Below are positions 23,467-30,188 of a stretch of DNA of 30,188 nt, in pieces. Below the pieces are notes generated by a model that had not been told where the DNA came from, made no database searches, and saw nothing but the letters and a program-made list of their open reading frames with translations. A program made the translations under genes and the position numbers. The stretch comes from CAYRMV01 sp964425255 (GTDB lineage: Bacteria; Bacteroidota; Bacteroidia; Flavobacteriales_D; Crocinitomicaceae): contig CAYRMV010000026.1 in the NCBI GenBank assembly GCA_964425255.1, positions 1 to 30,188 on the forward strand. The letters run 5' to 3'. How positions within the stretch are numbered: position 1 is the first letter of the stretch; the number at the start of each line of letters is the position of its first letter.

Positions 23467-24594
23467 TTATAAAATGTATTCTAAGTAGTTGTCATTGTCG
23501 ACAACTGTAAAGTTTGCATCCTTGTAAGCGGCTGCAAATTGAGTCGGTATTTTTGTTTTCGAATTTTTCCACTTGTACTCAAACGCAGAAATTTGACCGT
23601 TTTGCTCTTCAATTCGATCGATTTCTTGTTGGGTGTGGGTTCTCCAAAAATAGGAATCCACTTGGATTTGCTTGTAATGGAGCATCTTATTTCGTTCAGC
23701 ATTGAGGTAATTTTCCCACAACAATCCAAGATCAGCTCGAAGATTGATGCGATTGAAATTATTGATTAATGCGTTTCGAATTCCATTGTCATTGAAATAC
23801 CATTTTTTCATTTTTGTTATTTCATTGTCTCGATTTCGACTAAATCCCGGGACATCATAAATAACGAATACTTTTTTGAATAGATCAAGGTATTTGTCAA
23901 CGGTGTTTTTGCTGATTCCCAGTTCTTTTCCTAAACTTTCAATGGATACTTCACTTCCACATCGGAAAGCAATCTTTTGAAGTAAAGATAAAATGATATC
24001 TCTTTTTTTGATCCCTTCGAATGCAAGTATGTCCTTGAGTAAATAGGAAATGACCATCTCTTTCAGATACGTAATCTTTTGATCGTCAGATTGCATGCTA
24101 GTTAGTTCAGGATAGCTTCCAAATATCAATCGTTCTTCTAATTTACTTCTTGTTTCTGGGTAGTTTTCTGTTTCAGAAAATTCCATTTGAGCAATTGGAA
24201 ATAAGTGGAACTGATACATTCTTCCAACTAAGGGTTCTCCAATTTGATTGTGAAGTTCGAAGGCAGAAGATCCTGTCACCAAAATTTTTAATCCCTCGAT
24301 ATGATCGACCATTAATTTTAGTTTCTTGCCAATATCAGGAATGTCTTGCGCTTCGTCTATGATGAGTAGGCGATGGTCTCCGATTAAGCGCTTAAAATTA
24401 GAAACGCTTCTTATTTCCATTAAACTGTGAGTTTCTACATCATCACCGGTAAGAAATAGTACTTTTTCACTTGTTTGTGCAATGATTCGTTTGATTAATT
24501 CTGTTTTTCCAACTCTTCGCGCTCCTAGTAAGACAATAACTTTGTTGGGTATTAACCTATTTAAAATCGCTTTTTCTTGAAATCGAGTTATCAT
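23467..24594 (-). CDS. AAA ATPase with DUF4143 domain
   Basis: A 375-residue protein of the AAA_14/DUF4143 class. The N-terminal ATPase has Walker A GARRVGKT (24-31), Walker B RLLIIDEAQD and a sensor-like ILVTGSSAFEL. A helix-turn-helix-like segment follows (VSIESLGKELGISKNTVDKY). The C-terminal DUF4143 part includes RTHTQQEIDRIEEQNG and AFEYKW, resembling the E-x-D...E-x-K core of PD-(D/E)XK nucleases. The function of the class is unsettled. The ATG at 24594 is chosen over a GTG at 24621. It converges on the ferredoxin gene with a 3-bp gap. Three 32-bp repeats lie about 80 bp upstream of its start. It seems to be a stand-alone gene and is often part of variable gene content. Confidence 0.9.
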   Translation of the reverse strand: MITRFQEKAILNRLIPNKVIVLLGARRVGKTELIKRIIAQTSEKVLFLTGDDVETHSLMEIRSVSNFKRLIGDHRLLIIDEAQDIPDIGKKLKLMVDHIEGLKILVTGSSAFELHNQIGEPLVGRMYQFHLFPIAQMEFSETENYPETRSKLEERLIFGSYPELTSMQSDDQKITYLKEMVISYLLKDILAFEGIKKRDIILSLLQKIAFRCGSEVSIESLGKELGISKNTVDKYLDLFKKVFVIYDVPGFSRNRDNEITKMKKWYFNDNGIRNALINNFNRINLRADLGLLWENYLNAERNKMLHYKQIQVDSYFWRTHTQQEIDRIEEQNGQISAFEYKWKNSKTKIPTQFAAAYKDANFTVVDNDNYLEYIL

Positions 24595-24636
24595 AAACGT
24601 TTCATTTTGTGTGAATTTCACTGTTAATATCTGTGA

Positions 24637-24644
24637 TAAAGGTA
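24637..24644 (-). promoter_or_regulatory. Possible promoter -7 box (TACCTTTA) of the ATPase gene
   Basis: TACCTTTA on the minus strand differs from TAnnTTTG only in the last base and lies 42 bp before the ATG at 24594. The repeat array begins about 28 bp upstream of it, where an operator would sit. Confidence 0.3.
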
Positions 24645-24672
24645 CTTAATTTTATCTTTCACCCACTTTAAT

Positions 24673-24768
24673 TGACGCAATTTAATAGATTTCCGTCATT
24701 TTACTGACGTAATTTAATAGATTTCCGTCATTTTGCTGACGCAATTTAATTGATTTCCGTCATTTTGA
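24673..24768. repeat. Three 32-bp tandem repeats with phased TGACG/CGTCA half-sites
   Basis: Three head-to-tail copies of exactly 32 bp (24673-24704, 24705-24736, 24737-24768) with only a few differences (C/T at unit position 6, A/T at 15, and the last two bases). Each unit runs TGACG, AATTTAAT, GATTTC, CGTCA, TTTT. The half-sites TGACG and CGTCA alternate with centre distances of 21 and 11 bp, that is two and one helical turns, so all six face one side of the DNA. The array fills the middle of the 249-bp gap between the ATPase and hydrolase genes. No spacers are present, so it is not a CRISPR array. It looks like a multi-site operator or a small minisatellite. Confidence 0.9.
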
Positions 24769-24831
24769 TATTTTTTCAAGATGGTTTTTATTTCACTTGA
24801 GAGAACATTTTTATAATATACAGGAATTTAT

Positions 24832-24839
24832 TACCTTTC
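24832..24839 (+). promoter_or_regulatory. Possible promoter -7 box (TACCTTTC) of the hydrolase gene
   Basis: TACCTTTC differs from TAnnTTTG in the last base and ends 4 bp before the ATG at 24844, the near-leaderless layout seen for the EamA gene. Confidence 0.3.
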
Positions 24840-24843
24840 TTAC

Positions 24844-25551
24844 ATGAAAAAAACGATTTTGTGTATACATGGCGCATTGGGTTGTTCTCAATCATTTCAA
24901 GATTGGATTTTGTGGTGCCAAAAACACGATTCACAATGGTTTGATGAATACAATTGGCATTTCATCGATCTCGATGGACATGGCGGAAACCGAAAAGAGA
25001 TTACTTTTTCGATTGACTATTTTGTTGAAAACATTGCCGAATACATTCGAGTCAATCAAATAGAAACATTTTCCATTTTTGGTTACAGCATGGGCGGGTA
25101 CATCGCTTTGGAATTTGCATTAAATTATCCGAAGCAATTGGAGCAAATAATAACTTTGGGAACCAAGTTTGATTGGAATCCTGCTTCTTCTGAACAGGAG
25201 GTACGCTTTTTGAATCCAGCTTTAATCGAAGAAAAAGTACCTGCTTATGCAAAACAATTGCAAGCATATCATGGGGAGAATCGGTGGAAGTATGTTTTGG
25301 AACAAACCAAGCTGTTGATGTTAAGTCTAGGTGCTTTGGATCGTATTGGAAAAGAATCATGGAAAAATATTTCGATTCCTGTGACCTTGTTGCGCGCTGA
25401 AAATGATGCGATGGTGAAAGAAGGCGAAACGCGGTTCGTTACTGATTACTTGCTTAAGGAAGCTCAATTTTACACAATTCCAGGTAAACATGGATTAGAT
25501 ACCATTGACTACGCTAAATTAAATGAAATCTTGCGGAATAAATTAAAATAA
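24844..25551 (+). CDS. Alpha/beta-fold hydrolase
   Basis: A 235-residue soluble alpha/beta hydrolase. The oxyanion region is CIHGALG (7-13), DLDGHGGNR follows, and the nucleophile is S82 in FGYSMGGY. The acid is probably the Asp in RAENDAM and the base the His in PGKHGLDT near the C-terminus, completing the triad. No signal peptide, so cytoplasmic. The size and DLDGHG motif resemble small esterases and MenH-like enzymes, but no neighbour supports menaquinone synthesis. Substrate unknown. It converges with nadE with a 6-bp gap and starts 75 bp after the 32-bp repeat array. Confidence 0.9.
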   Translation: MKKTILCIHGALGCSQSFQDWILWCQKHDSQWFDEYNWHFIDLDGHGGNRKEITFSIDYFVENIAEYIRVNQIETFSIFGYSMGGYIALEFALNYPKQLEQIITLGTKFDWNPASSEQEVRFLNPALIEEKVPAYAKQLQAYHGENRWKYVLEQTKLLMLSLGALDRIGKESWKNISIPVTLLRAENDAMVKEGETRFVTDYLLKEAQFYTIPGKHGLDTIDYAKLNEILRNKLK

Positions 25552-25557
25552 CCTTGG

Positions 25558-26331
25558 TCAAAAATATTCCTTCGGTACCAAACAAACAGGAATCGGAATC
25601 ATTTTGTGTTTGTTTTGAGCGTGTAAGCGACGGTAAATAGACAAAACTTCTCTCTCACGTTGATTCAAATTTTCTTCATCTCCATCGAAATCCATGGCCC
25701 ATTCTAATTCAGGATATGTGGCTCCAATTTGGTCTTCGTCGTTTCTACCATCTTCCCACAAACCATCCGTAGGAGCGGCAACTTGGATTGAATCTACTAC
25801 ACAAAGATGCTTAGCTAATTGAAATACCTGTGTTTTGGTTAAATCAGCAATAGGACTTAAGTCAACACCTCCATCGCCGTATTTTGTGTAAAAACCTACT
25901 CCGAAGTCTTCCACTTTATTTCCTGTACCTGCAACCAACAAACCGTTCGACTGACCAAGAGCATACAACGTTAACATACGCAAACGAGACCGCGTGTTGG
26001 CCATTGCAAGGAAGTGTTCCGAAGTATCGCTAGGGAATGATTGTTCGAGTTGTTCAAAAGCACTTGTCAGATCGATGTCTTGAACTTCCACATTGGGGAA
26101 TCGTTGTTGCAAATTCGCTAAATGTTCTTTCGCACGACTGTATTCCGCTTTTGTTTGGCGAATCGACATAGTTAATGCCAAAACTTTCTTTCCGGTTTGA
26201 GCACAAAGTAGGGAGGTAACCGCAGAATCGATTCCTCCCGAAATGCCTATAATAAACCCTTTTGCATGTGCTTTATCCGCGTAATCGGAAAGCCATTGCA
26301 CAATGTGTTGATTGACGAGTTCGCTTTTCAA
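25558..26331 (-). CDS. nadE: NAD synthase (ammonia-type)
   Basis: A 257-residue NAD synthetase that converts nicotinate adenine dinucleotide, ATP and ammonia to NAD. The PP-loop is GISGGIDSAV (29-38), with SGGIDS at 31-36. Further signature segments are AGTGNKVEDFGVGF, KYGDGGVDLSPIADL and GATYPELEWAMDF. There is no glutaminase domain, so it uses free ammonia. The start fits the family start exactly but is TTG: no in-frame ATG exists between it and the upstream stop codon at about 26358. It begins 4 bp after the stop of the outer-membrane protein gene, so expression is probably coupled. NadE next to gldB is a familiar neighbourhood in Flavobacteria. Confidence 0.95.
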   Translation of the reverse strand: MKSELVNQHIVQWLSDYADKAHAKGFIIGISGGIDSAVTSLLCAQTGKKVLALTMSIRQTKAEYSRAKEHLANLQQRFPNVEVQDIDLTSAFEQLEQSFPSDTSEHFLAMANTRSRLRMLTLYALGQSNGLLVAGTGNKVEDFGVGFYTKYGDGGVDLSPIADLTKTQVFQLAKHLCVVDSIQVAAPTDGLWEDGRNDEDQIGATYPELEWAMDFDGDEENLNQREREVLSIYRRLHAQNKHKMIPIPVCLVPKEYF

Positions 26332-26335
26332 AATA

Positions 26336-27163
26336 TTAGAACAAAATAGAAACTTTCAACATCAATTGAGACTGGTTAGCATCGTTGTTGAAATAACGAC
26401 GAGCCAATGTTCCATTCACATTTTCTATTGAATACAAATGACGTTTATCTTCTTTTGGTGAGAAGTACAATGGAGTGAAACCGTAGTAAAATCCAAGTTC
26501 TGCTGCAAGTACTGTTGTGCCGGAGAAATTCCACTCAGCACCACCTGCTAAACCAACGGAACCTTTGTAGAAAAACAAATCGTTTCCAGCTTCCATACGT
26601 GAGTTTTCGGATGCAGAAAATGTTAATGTTGTTGGATCAAATACATCTCCTTTATCGTTGATTTTATTTCCAACTAAAATTGAGTTGCGTAGACCAAATT
26701 TCCCGAAATAACGGAAGTACCCAATGTATTTCGTACGGAAAAGCAACATCGTTGGAATAGTTAAATACGTTGCACTGTGTTTGCGTTCTGTTAAACGAAA
26801 CAAAGTATTTGAACCTGAAGAAGCTTCCTCTTTGTTTAAAATATCCGTATCAACGAAATTGTAATAGGTTTCTGTTTTTGCATTTGTTGATGTTAATGCT
26901 GAAGCTTCATACTTAGTTGAAGAGAAATCCAATTCTAAACCAGTGGTAAAAGCAATGTTGTCATTTAAACCAAAGTTTAAGTTAGCACCAATATTAAAAT
27001 CTCCTCCAACGCCATTGGTTGACATTTGTTTTGTACCCATTCGTTGAAAATTCAATCCCGTTCCAATAATCAATCCGGCTTGAATTTTTTTGTCAGCTGC
27101 TTCTTGTGCCCATGTTTGCAATCCAAATGCAATTCCTAAGCAAATTCCTACTACTTTTTTCAT
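26336..27163 (-). CDS. Outer-membrane beta-barrel protein (PorT-like)
   Basis: A 275-residue exported protein. The signal peptide is KKVVGICLGIAFGLQTWA, cut near AQE. The mature part alternates short amphipathic strands of the small outer-membrane beta-barrel families common in Bacteroidota (PF13568-like): QAGLIIGTGLNFQRMG, FNIGANLNFGLNDNIAF, TTGLELDFSS, and a final strand SQLMLKVSILF ending in an aromatic residue, as barrel proteins do. Function unknown; such proteins are often OmpA/PorT-like structural or secretion-related barrels. The ATG at 27163 is preferred because it opens the signal peptide. It is divergent from gldB and is followed by nadE at 4 bp. Confidence 0.85.
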   Translation of the reverse strand: MKKVVGICLGIAFGLQTWAQEAADKKIQAGLIIGTGLNFQRMGTKQMSTNGVGGDFNIGANLNFGLNDNIAFTTGLELDFSSTKYEASALTSTNAKTETYYNFVDTDILNKEEASSGSNTLFRLTERKHSATYLTIPTMLLFRTKYIGYFRYFGKFGLRNSILVGNKINDKGDVFDPTTLTFSASENSRMEAGNDLFFYKGSVGLAGGAEWNFSGTTVLAAELGFYYGFTPLYFSPKEDKRHLYSIENVNGTLARRYFNNDANQSQLMLKVSILF

Positions 27164-27182
27164 GTTTAAGCGAATTAAAGTA

Positions 27183-27199
27183 AACTTGAATTTCAAGTT
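27183..27199. promoter_or_regulatory. Perfect 17-bp palindrome in the divergent barrel/gldB region
   Basis: AACTTGAATTTCAAGTT is symmetric around the central T (27191). It lies 20 bp from the barrel ATG and 49 bp from the gldB ATG, a good place for an operator. Chance in A/T-rich DNA cannot be excluded. Confidence 0.35.
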
Positions 27200-27217
27200 C
27201 AATTTCGTGAATATGAT

Positions 27218-27225
27218 TAAATTTG
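27218..27225 (+). promoter_or_regulatory. Possible promoter -7 box (TAAATTTG) of gldB
   Basis: An exact TAnnTTTG match 23 bp before the gldB ATG, just downstream of the palindrome. No -33 TTG at the usual spacing. Confidence 0.35.
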
Positions 27226-27248
27226 ATGTGCAATATTACGCATATTTC

Positions 27249-28259
27249 ATGACTATAAAAAGATTTTTCACTCCGATTATTCTACTTAGTTTATTCGTTT
27301 CCTGCTCTTCTGATCCCTTGGATGTAGATGTTTCTGAGGTAGAAATCGATTTACCTATTGTAAATTTAGATTCTTTATTGATCAATACACCCGAAGAAAA
27401 ACTCGTTTCTACGCTAAAAGGTCAAAAAAATCTACCTTCTGAAATACTAGATTACCAATTGGGCTATTGCTTGGGAGTTGGTAAGCTTTCTGACACAGGT
27501 ACAGCAAAACGGATTCAATTGTTTGTAAATGATCCTTATATAAAACGTTTGGAGCGTGTGATACAATCAAAAAGAAACGAATTTCAAGAACAAGAAAGTA
27601 AGATTTTGGATGGATTTAAACACATTCGCTATCATTTGCCCAAAGCAAAAATGCCAAATTCCGTGGTCTACATGAATTCCTTTTTTGCGAGCAGTGTTTT
27701 TTGCTCTCAAACTTCCGTTGCAATTGGTGTGGAGCGATACCTTGGGTCGAAAGAAAAAGTGATTCAAGAATTGCCTGAAGACCAAATATTTCAATGGGTG
27801 AAAGAAGGAATGGAAATGAAGTATTTGTCGCGAGATGTGTTAGCCGCTTGGTTGATGACGCATGTCATACCCGAAACGAGTGAGAATTTTGCTTCTGAGA
27901 TGATCCGATGGGGGAAAATCATCTATTTTACACAAGCCGCTTTTCCCGATGAAAAGGAAGCTATTTTAATACGTTATTCAGATGCTGATTATCAATGGGC
28001 GAAAGAAAATGAGGTTTCGCTTTGGAAATATTTAGTGGATGAAAAATTGTTGTTTTCGCCCCAAGAACGCGAACGAAACAATTTGTTGAAAGAAGCACCG
28101 TTTACGGTTGGTTTGCCCGAAAAAGTCCCTGATCGCTTGGGGCAATACTTGGGGTGGAAAATGGTTCAGGCTTACATGAAAGAAAATCCTTCAACAAAGT
28201 TGGCTGATTTATTGGAAGTCCCATATTACGAGATTTTGCAGGCGTATGAGGTAGAGTAG
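27249..28259 (+). CDS. gldB: Gliding motility lipoprotein GldB
   Basis: A 336-residue lipoprotein. The signal PIILLSLFVSCSSD has a lipobox with Cys19, followed by the acidic start DVDVSEVEIDLPIVNLDSL that is typical of GldB. The body includes VVYMNSFFASSVF, VAIGVERYLGSKEK, QWVKEGMEMKYLSRDVLAAW and a final RLGQYLGWKMVQAYM segment. GldB is needed for gliding and type IX secretion in Flavobacterium. The ATG at 27249 opens the signal peptide; the much longer reading from 27090 runs back through the divergent gene. GldC, usually the next gene, is not present: the next gene is convergent. NadE lies two genes away, as in other Flavobacteria. Confidence 0.87.
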   Translation: MTIKRFFTPIILLSLFVSCSSDPLDVDVSEVEIDLPIVNLDSLLINTPEEKLVSTLKGQKNLPSEILDYQLGYCLGVGKLSDTGTAKRIQLFVNDPYIKRLERVIQSKRNEFQEQESKILDGFKHIRYHLPKAKMPNSVVYMNSFFASSVFCSQTSVAIGVERYLGSKEKVIQELPEDQIFQWVKEGMEMKYLSRDVLAAWLMTHVIPETSENFASEMIRWGKIIYFTQAAFPDEKEAILIRYSDADYQWAKENEVSLWKYLVDEKLLFSPQERERNNLLKEAPFTVGLPEKVPDRLGQYLGWKMVQAYMKENPSTKLADLLEVPYYEILQAYEVE

Positions 28260-28280
28260 TGACAACAAATTTGTCTCTAC
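28256..28280. repeat. Inverted repeat at the gldB 3' end, possible terminator
   Basis: GTAGTGACA (28256-28264) pairs with TGTCTCTAC (28272-28280) with one mismatch around a 7-nt loop. The first arm contains the gldB stop. No T-run follows. GTAGAGACA-type palindromes recur between genes in many genomes, so it may be a dispersed repeat rather than a terminator. Confidence 0.4.
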
Positions 28281-28340
28281 TTTGGTTGAAAATATATACT
28301 GATTTGAACGTAAAATGGTTAAATGGATGAAACTTTTGTT

Positions 28341-29117
28341 TTATTTCCGTTTTTTTATTCCCAGTTGAAAATGGGCATTGCAAATTAATCCATTGTTGTT
28401 TTGGAAAACAAACTGATTATCGATCAGTCTTCCGTATTGTAAAGTTTGATTCAAATAACCTGCTTCGAAACGGAATCGGTCGTTGAAATTGTATCCGAAA
28501 ACGATTCCTATTCGATTTTGGTCAAAAATATTCGCGTTCACATTTTTACCGAATCCGATAAATAGTTCATCGTAACATGCAAAATACGGCTTTGATTTCT
28601 CTTTGTTTTTTAGTGAAATTGGAACTTGAAGTCGGAACATATATCGAATTCTGTTAAGAAATGAAAATGAATCTTCGCTTACACTGGTTTCATTGTTGTA
28701 AACTCCAATAAATCGTTGTTCGAGCATAAATCGATGTGAAAATTGAATTTTTCCTTCTGTTTGTTGAAGTTGCATCATTTGAAAAATGCGGTGTTCTGTA
28801 AAATCTTTTCCCATAGATTGAATGGGAATTTCGCCGTAAGGAAATGTTTCGATCCATCCATATCCGAGTCGGAATAAGATATTGGGATTGTATTGATAGT
28901 TAACTCCAACCCGCAAGAGACTTTGTTGCCAATTTTTAATGTAATCAACTCTTCGCCATTGGTATTCGCCGTGAAACCCCATTTTTTCAGAAATTTTAAA
29001 TGTGGCGAAACAATTGTACCAACCTATTTGATTTGACACAAAAGAGCGATTGTTTTGAGCGCTTAAATTGAATACAAATAGTACGAATGAAAAAGTTAAA
29101 ACAAGAAATTTAGTCAT
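28341..29117 (-). CDS. DUF2490 outer-membrane protein
   Basis: A 258-residue exported protein of the DUF2490 family. A signal peptide (FLVLTFSFVLFVFNLSA, cut after AQ) is followed by alternating beta strands: SFVSNQIGWYNCFATFKIS, GFHGEYQWRRVDY, QSLLRVGVNYQYN, LFRLGYGWIETFPYGE, MLEQRFIG, RIRYMFRLQVPIS and a final IVFGYNFNDRFRFEAGY. These indicate a small outer-membrane barrel. Function is unknown for the family. Its ATG lies only 16 bp after a terminator hairpin, with no recognisable promoter in between. It converges on gldB. Confidence 0.85.
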   Translation of the reverse strand: MTKFLVLTFSFVLFVFNLSAQNNRSFVSNQIGWYNCFATFKISEKMGFHGEYQWRRVDYIKNWQQSLLRVGVNYQYNPNILFRLGYGWIETFPYGEIPIQSMGKDFTEHRIFQMMQLQQTEGKIQFSHRFMLEQRFIGVYNNETSVSEDSFSFLNRIRYMFRLQVPISLKNKEKSKPYFACYDELFIGFGKNVNANIFDQNRIGIVFGYNFNDRFRFEAGYLNQTLQYGRLIDNQFVFQNNNGLICNAHFQLGIKKRK

Positions 29118-29128
29118 GATTACTAGAT

Positions 29129-29159
29129 GAAAAATCCCCCAAAGATACAGTGGGGGATT
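29129..29159 (-). terminator. Hairpin terminator upstream of the DUF2490 gene
   Basis: On the minus strand AATCCCCCA pairs with TGGGGGATT (29159-29151 with 29141-29133), a perfect 9-bp stem with a 9-nt loop followed by TTTTTC. It ends the transcript of the 29283-29870 gene and of the small reading frame after it. Confidence 0.8.
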
Positions 29160-29191
29160 GAGTTTAAGATGTCAATATTGATTTTTTTTGT

Positions 29192-29260
29192 TTAAAAATA
29201 TTTTTTATTTTGGACTAAATGGTAACGAAGATTTGTGAACAATGATTCTGAGTTTTCCAT
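29192..29260 (-). CDS. Possible 22-residue small protein
   Basis: A short reading frame (ATG to TAA, 22 residues, beginning MENSESLF and ending KKYF) lies between the stop of the 195-residue membrane protein gene and its terminator. An AAAAAGGAAAAG stretch directly precedes the ATG and could serve as a ribosome-binding site. No family is recognised. In A/T-rich DNA such frames occur by chance, so confidence is low. Confidence 0.2.
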   Translation of the reverse strand: MENSESLFTNLRYHLVQNKKYF

Positions 29261-29282
29261 CTTTTCCTTTTTGAAAACTAAT

Positions 29283-29870
29283 TTAAACCACCACTTGAAA
29301 AATTGCTTTTTTGGGTAATACAACCCCTTCTTTTAAAATGACATATTTATCATCCACCGACCAAATGGTTGTTTCCACTTGCTTGAGTGAATAAAAATCT
29401 TTGAAGAAAATCTTCACTTTATGTTTGTGTGAATTACCTAAAATAAGTGCCTTTTCTAATTCCTTTTCACGCTTTGTTTTTTCTTCTTTCGTAGATAAAA
29501 TATCTTCCGAAGAAAAACGCAAACGACCGATTTCTTTTTTGTCAACCACTTGAGTTTGGGCTAAATCTATTGCGAAAGTATGAATGTTTTTTGCGTTCGT
29601 TTGAAACGAATTTCTCATGTTATTAAGTTGTTTCTTTATTCGACCATTTTCCTCCGTTGCGGATAAATACAACCGATAAAATAAAAGGAATGCTCCAACA
29701 GATAAAAAGCAGAATAAAAAAAAATGATGTTGTTCGAATTGTACCAGATCGTTCAAAACTGAATTGGGTAATGCGAATGCAATCACACTAAGTATTAACA
29801 CGAAAACAGCAAGTGCTTTTCCTAATAACAACAGTAAAATCTTTGTTTCATTTCTTTTTTTTGTTTCCAT
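29283..29870 (-). CDS. Two-helix membrane protein with coiled coil, unknown function
   Basis: I do not recognise this 195-residue protein. It has two N-terminal hydrophobic segments (about 11-34 and 48-68) and a charged helical region (70-150, including NGRIKKQLNNMRNSFQ and STKEEKTKREKELEKAL). A short C-terminal part has beta character (HKVKIFFKDFY, YVILKEGVVLPKKAIFQVVV). The helices would anchor it in the inner membrane with the coiled coil and C-terminal domain probably in the cytoplasm. It seems to be a single-gene unit, or to share its transcript with a 22-residue frame; a TATCTTTG box lies 25 bp upstream. Confidence 0.7.
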   Translation of the reverse strand: METKKRNETKILLLLLGKALAVFVLILSVIAFALPNSVLNDLVQFEQHHFFLFCFLSVGAFLLFYRLYLSATEENGRIKKQLNNMRNSFQTNAKNIHTFAIDLAQTQVVDKKEIGRLRFSSEDILSTKEEKTKREKELEKALILGNSHKHKVKIFFKDFYSLKQVETTIWSVDDKYVILKEGVVLPKKAIFQVVV

Positions 29871-29895
29871 GACGCTTTGTTTTAAATGGTTTACT

Positions 29896-29903
29896 CAAAG
29901 ATA
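29896..29903 (-). promoter_or_regulatory. Possible promoter -7 box (TATCTTTG)
   Basis: TATCTTTG on the minus strand, 25 bp before the ATG at 29870, matches the Bacteroidota -7 consensus exactly. No -33 TTG at the usual distance. Confidence 0.4.
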
Positions 29904-30188
29904 GTTGCAGTTCAGTCAGGTTTTTTATTTATCTATTTTATGAATATTATAAATATATTTTATGATTTGTACATGCTTTTATTCTCTCTTTGAATTAAGT
30001 GATTGTAAATAAATAGTTTATATTGTCTTTCTTTGATTGAATGGATAGTATTACTATTGTTTTTACGTTAAAAGAATGTAACGTTTTTATCAATCTTTAA
30101 CAATAATCGACCTTGAAGTTGATGAAAAAAGTTGAATTTTTTCAATGAAAGATCAATATGTAGACTATAGTTGATTGAAGTTAAGTAT
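29904..30188. other. A/T-rich intergenic tail without a gene
   Basis: No reading frame of note and no strong hairpin. The only symmetric element is a weak ACGTT...AACGT pair around 30066-30085 followed by Ts. Upstream regulatory sequence for a gene beyond the window is possible. Confidence 0.6.

Noticed and set aside
23467..24594. Mobile element or defence system around the DUF4143 ATPase
   Set aside because: It stands alone; no transposase, integrase, toxin-antitoxin partner or second defence gene was found.
24673..24768. CRISPR array
   Set aside because: The 32-bp units are directly adjacent with no spacers, and no cas gene is nearby.
27090..27248. Long N-terminal extension of GldB
   Set aside because: It runs through the divergent barrel gene and would bury the lipoprotein signal peptide.
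30066..30085. Terminator or small RNA in the final intergenic tail
   Set aside because: Only a 5-bp stem with a 10-nt loop; too weak to call in A/T-rich DNA.

Overview
The window looks like a chromosomal segment of a gliding Bacteroidota bacterium, probably of the order Flavobacteriales (a Crocinitomicaceae/Fluviicola-like organism is my guess from gene content and style, not from a database match). The evidence is the low G+C sequence, a GldB gliding lipoprotein next to NadE, a secreted LamG protein with a type IX secretion C-terminal domain, Bacteroidota-type promoter boxes (TAnnTTTG) just upstream of start codons, and several Bacteroidota-type families (DUF3467, DUF2490, PorT-like barrel). 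No rRNA, tRNA, CRISPR array, insertion sequence or phage gene was seen.

Region 1 (about 1-14.7 kb) is a surface-polysaccharide locus. A long minus-strand run reads, in order of transcription: Wzx-like flippase (11291), GT4 glycosyltransferase (10014), the acetamidino-sugar triad WbpG/HisH2/HisF2 (8782 to 6275), a second GT4, an O-antigen ligase/polymerase, a GT2, a lipoprotein with membrane segments, a DegT/PglE-type aminotransferase and a PglC-type initiating phosphoglycosyl transferase (ends at 102). Many junctions are translationally coupled (TAATG, ATGA, TAA-ATG). A Wzy-like polymerase and a hexapeptide acyltransferase lie divergently on the plus strand, and a second Wzx-like flippase converges on them. 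Together they suggest a Wzx/Wzy-built glycan that carries an aminosugar converted to an acetamidino form. The enzymes that make the nucleotide-sugar precursor are mostly outside the window. A structured intergenic element of a type I associate with Flavobacteria closes the operon at 15-88.

Region 2 (14.7-17.9 kb) is housekeeping: RNase Y (rny), ZapA, a small coiled-coil protein, a lipocalin-like lipoprotein and a DUF3467 protein. Clear hairpin terminators lie between several of these genes.

Region 3 (18-24.6 kb) holds the LamG/T9SS secreted protein, a LytS-type TPR histidine kinase with its LytTR response regulator, an EamA exporter, an adrenodoxin-type [2Fe-2S] ferredoxin and a DUF4143-type AAA ATPase. 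Upstream of the ATPase, three perfectly spaced 32-bp tandem repeats carry TGACG/CGTCA half-sites at helical-turn spacing. They are the least explained structure in the window.

Region 4 (24.8-30.2 kb) has an alpha/beta hydrolase, NadE (TTG start), a PorT-like outer-membrane barrel, GldB (without GldC next to it), a DUF2490 outer-membrane protein and an unrecognised two-helix membrane protein, followed by an A/T-rich tail with no gene. Many start codons given here are internal ATGs chosen over longer readings, because the longer readings use GTG/TTG, overlap the neighbour, or hide the signal peptide.
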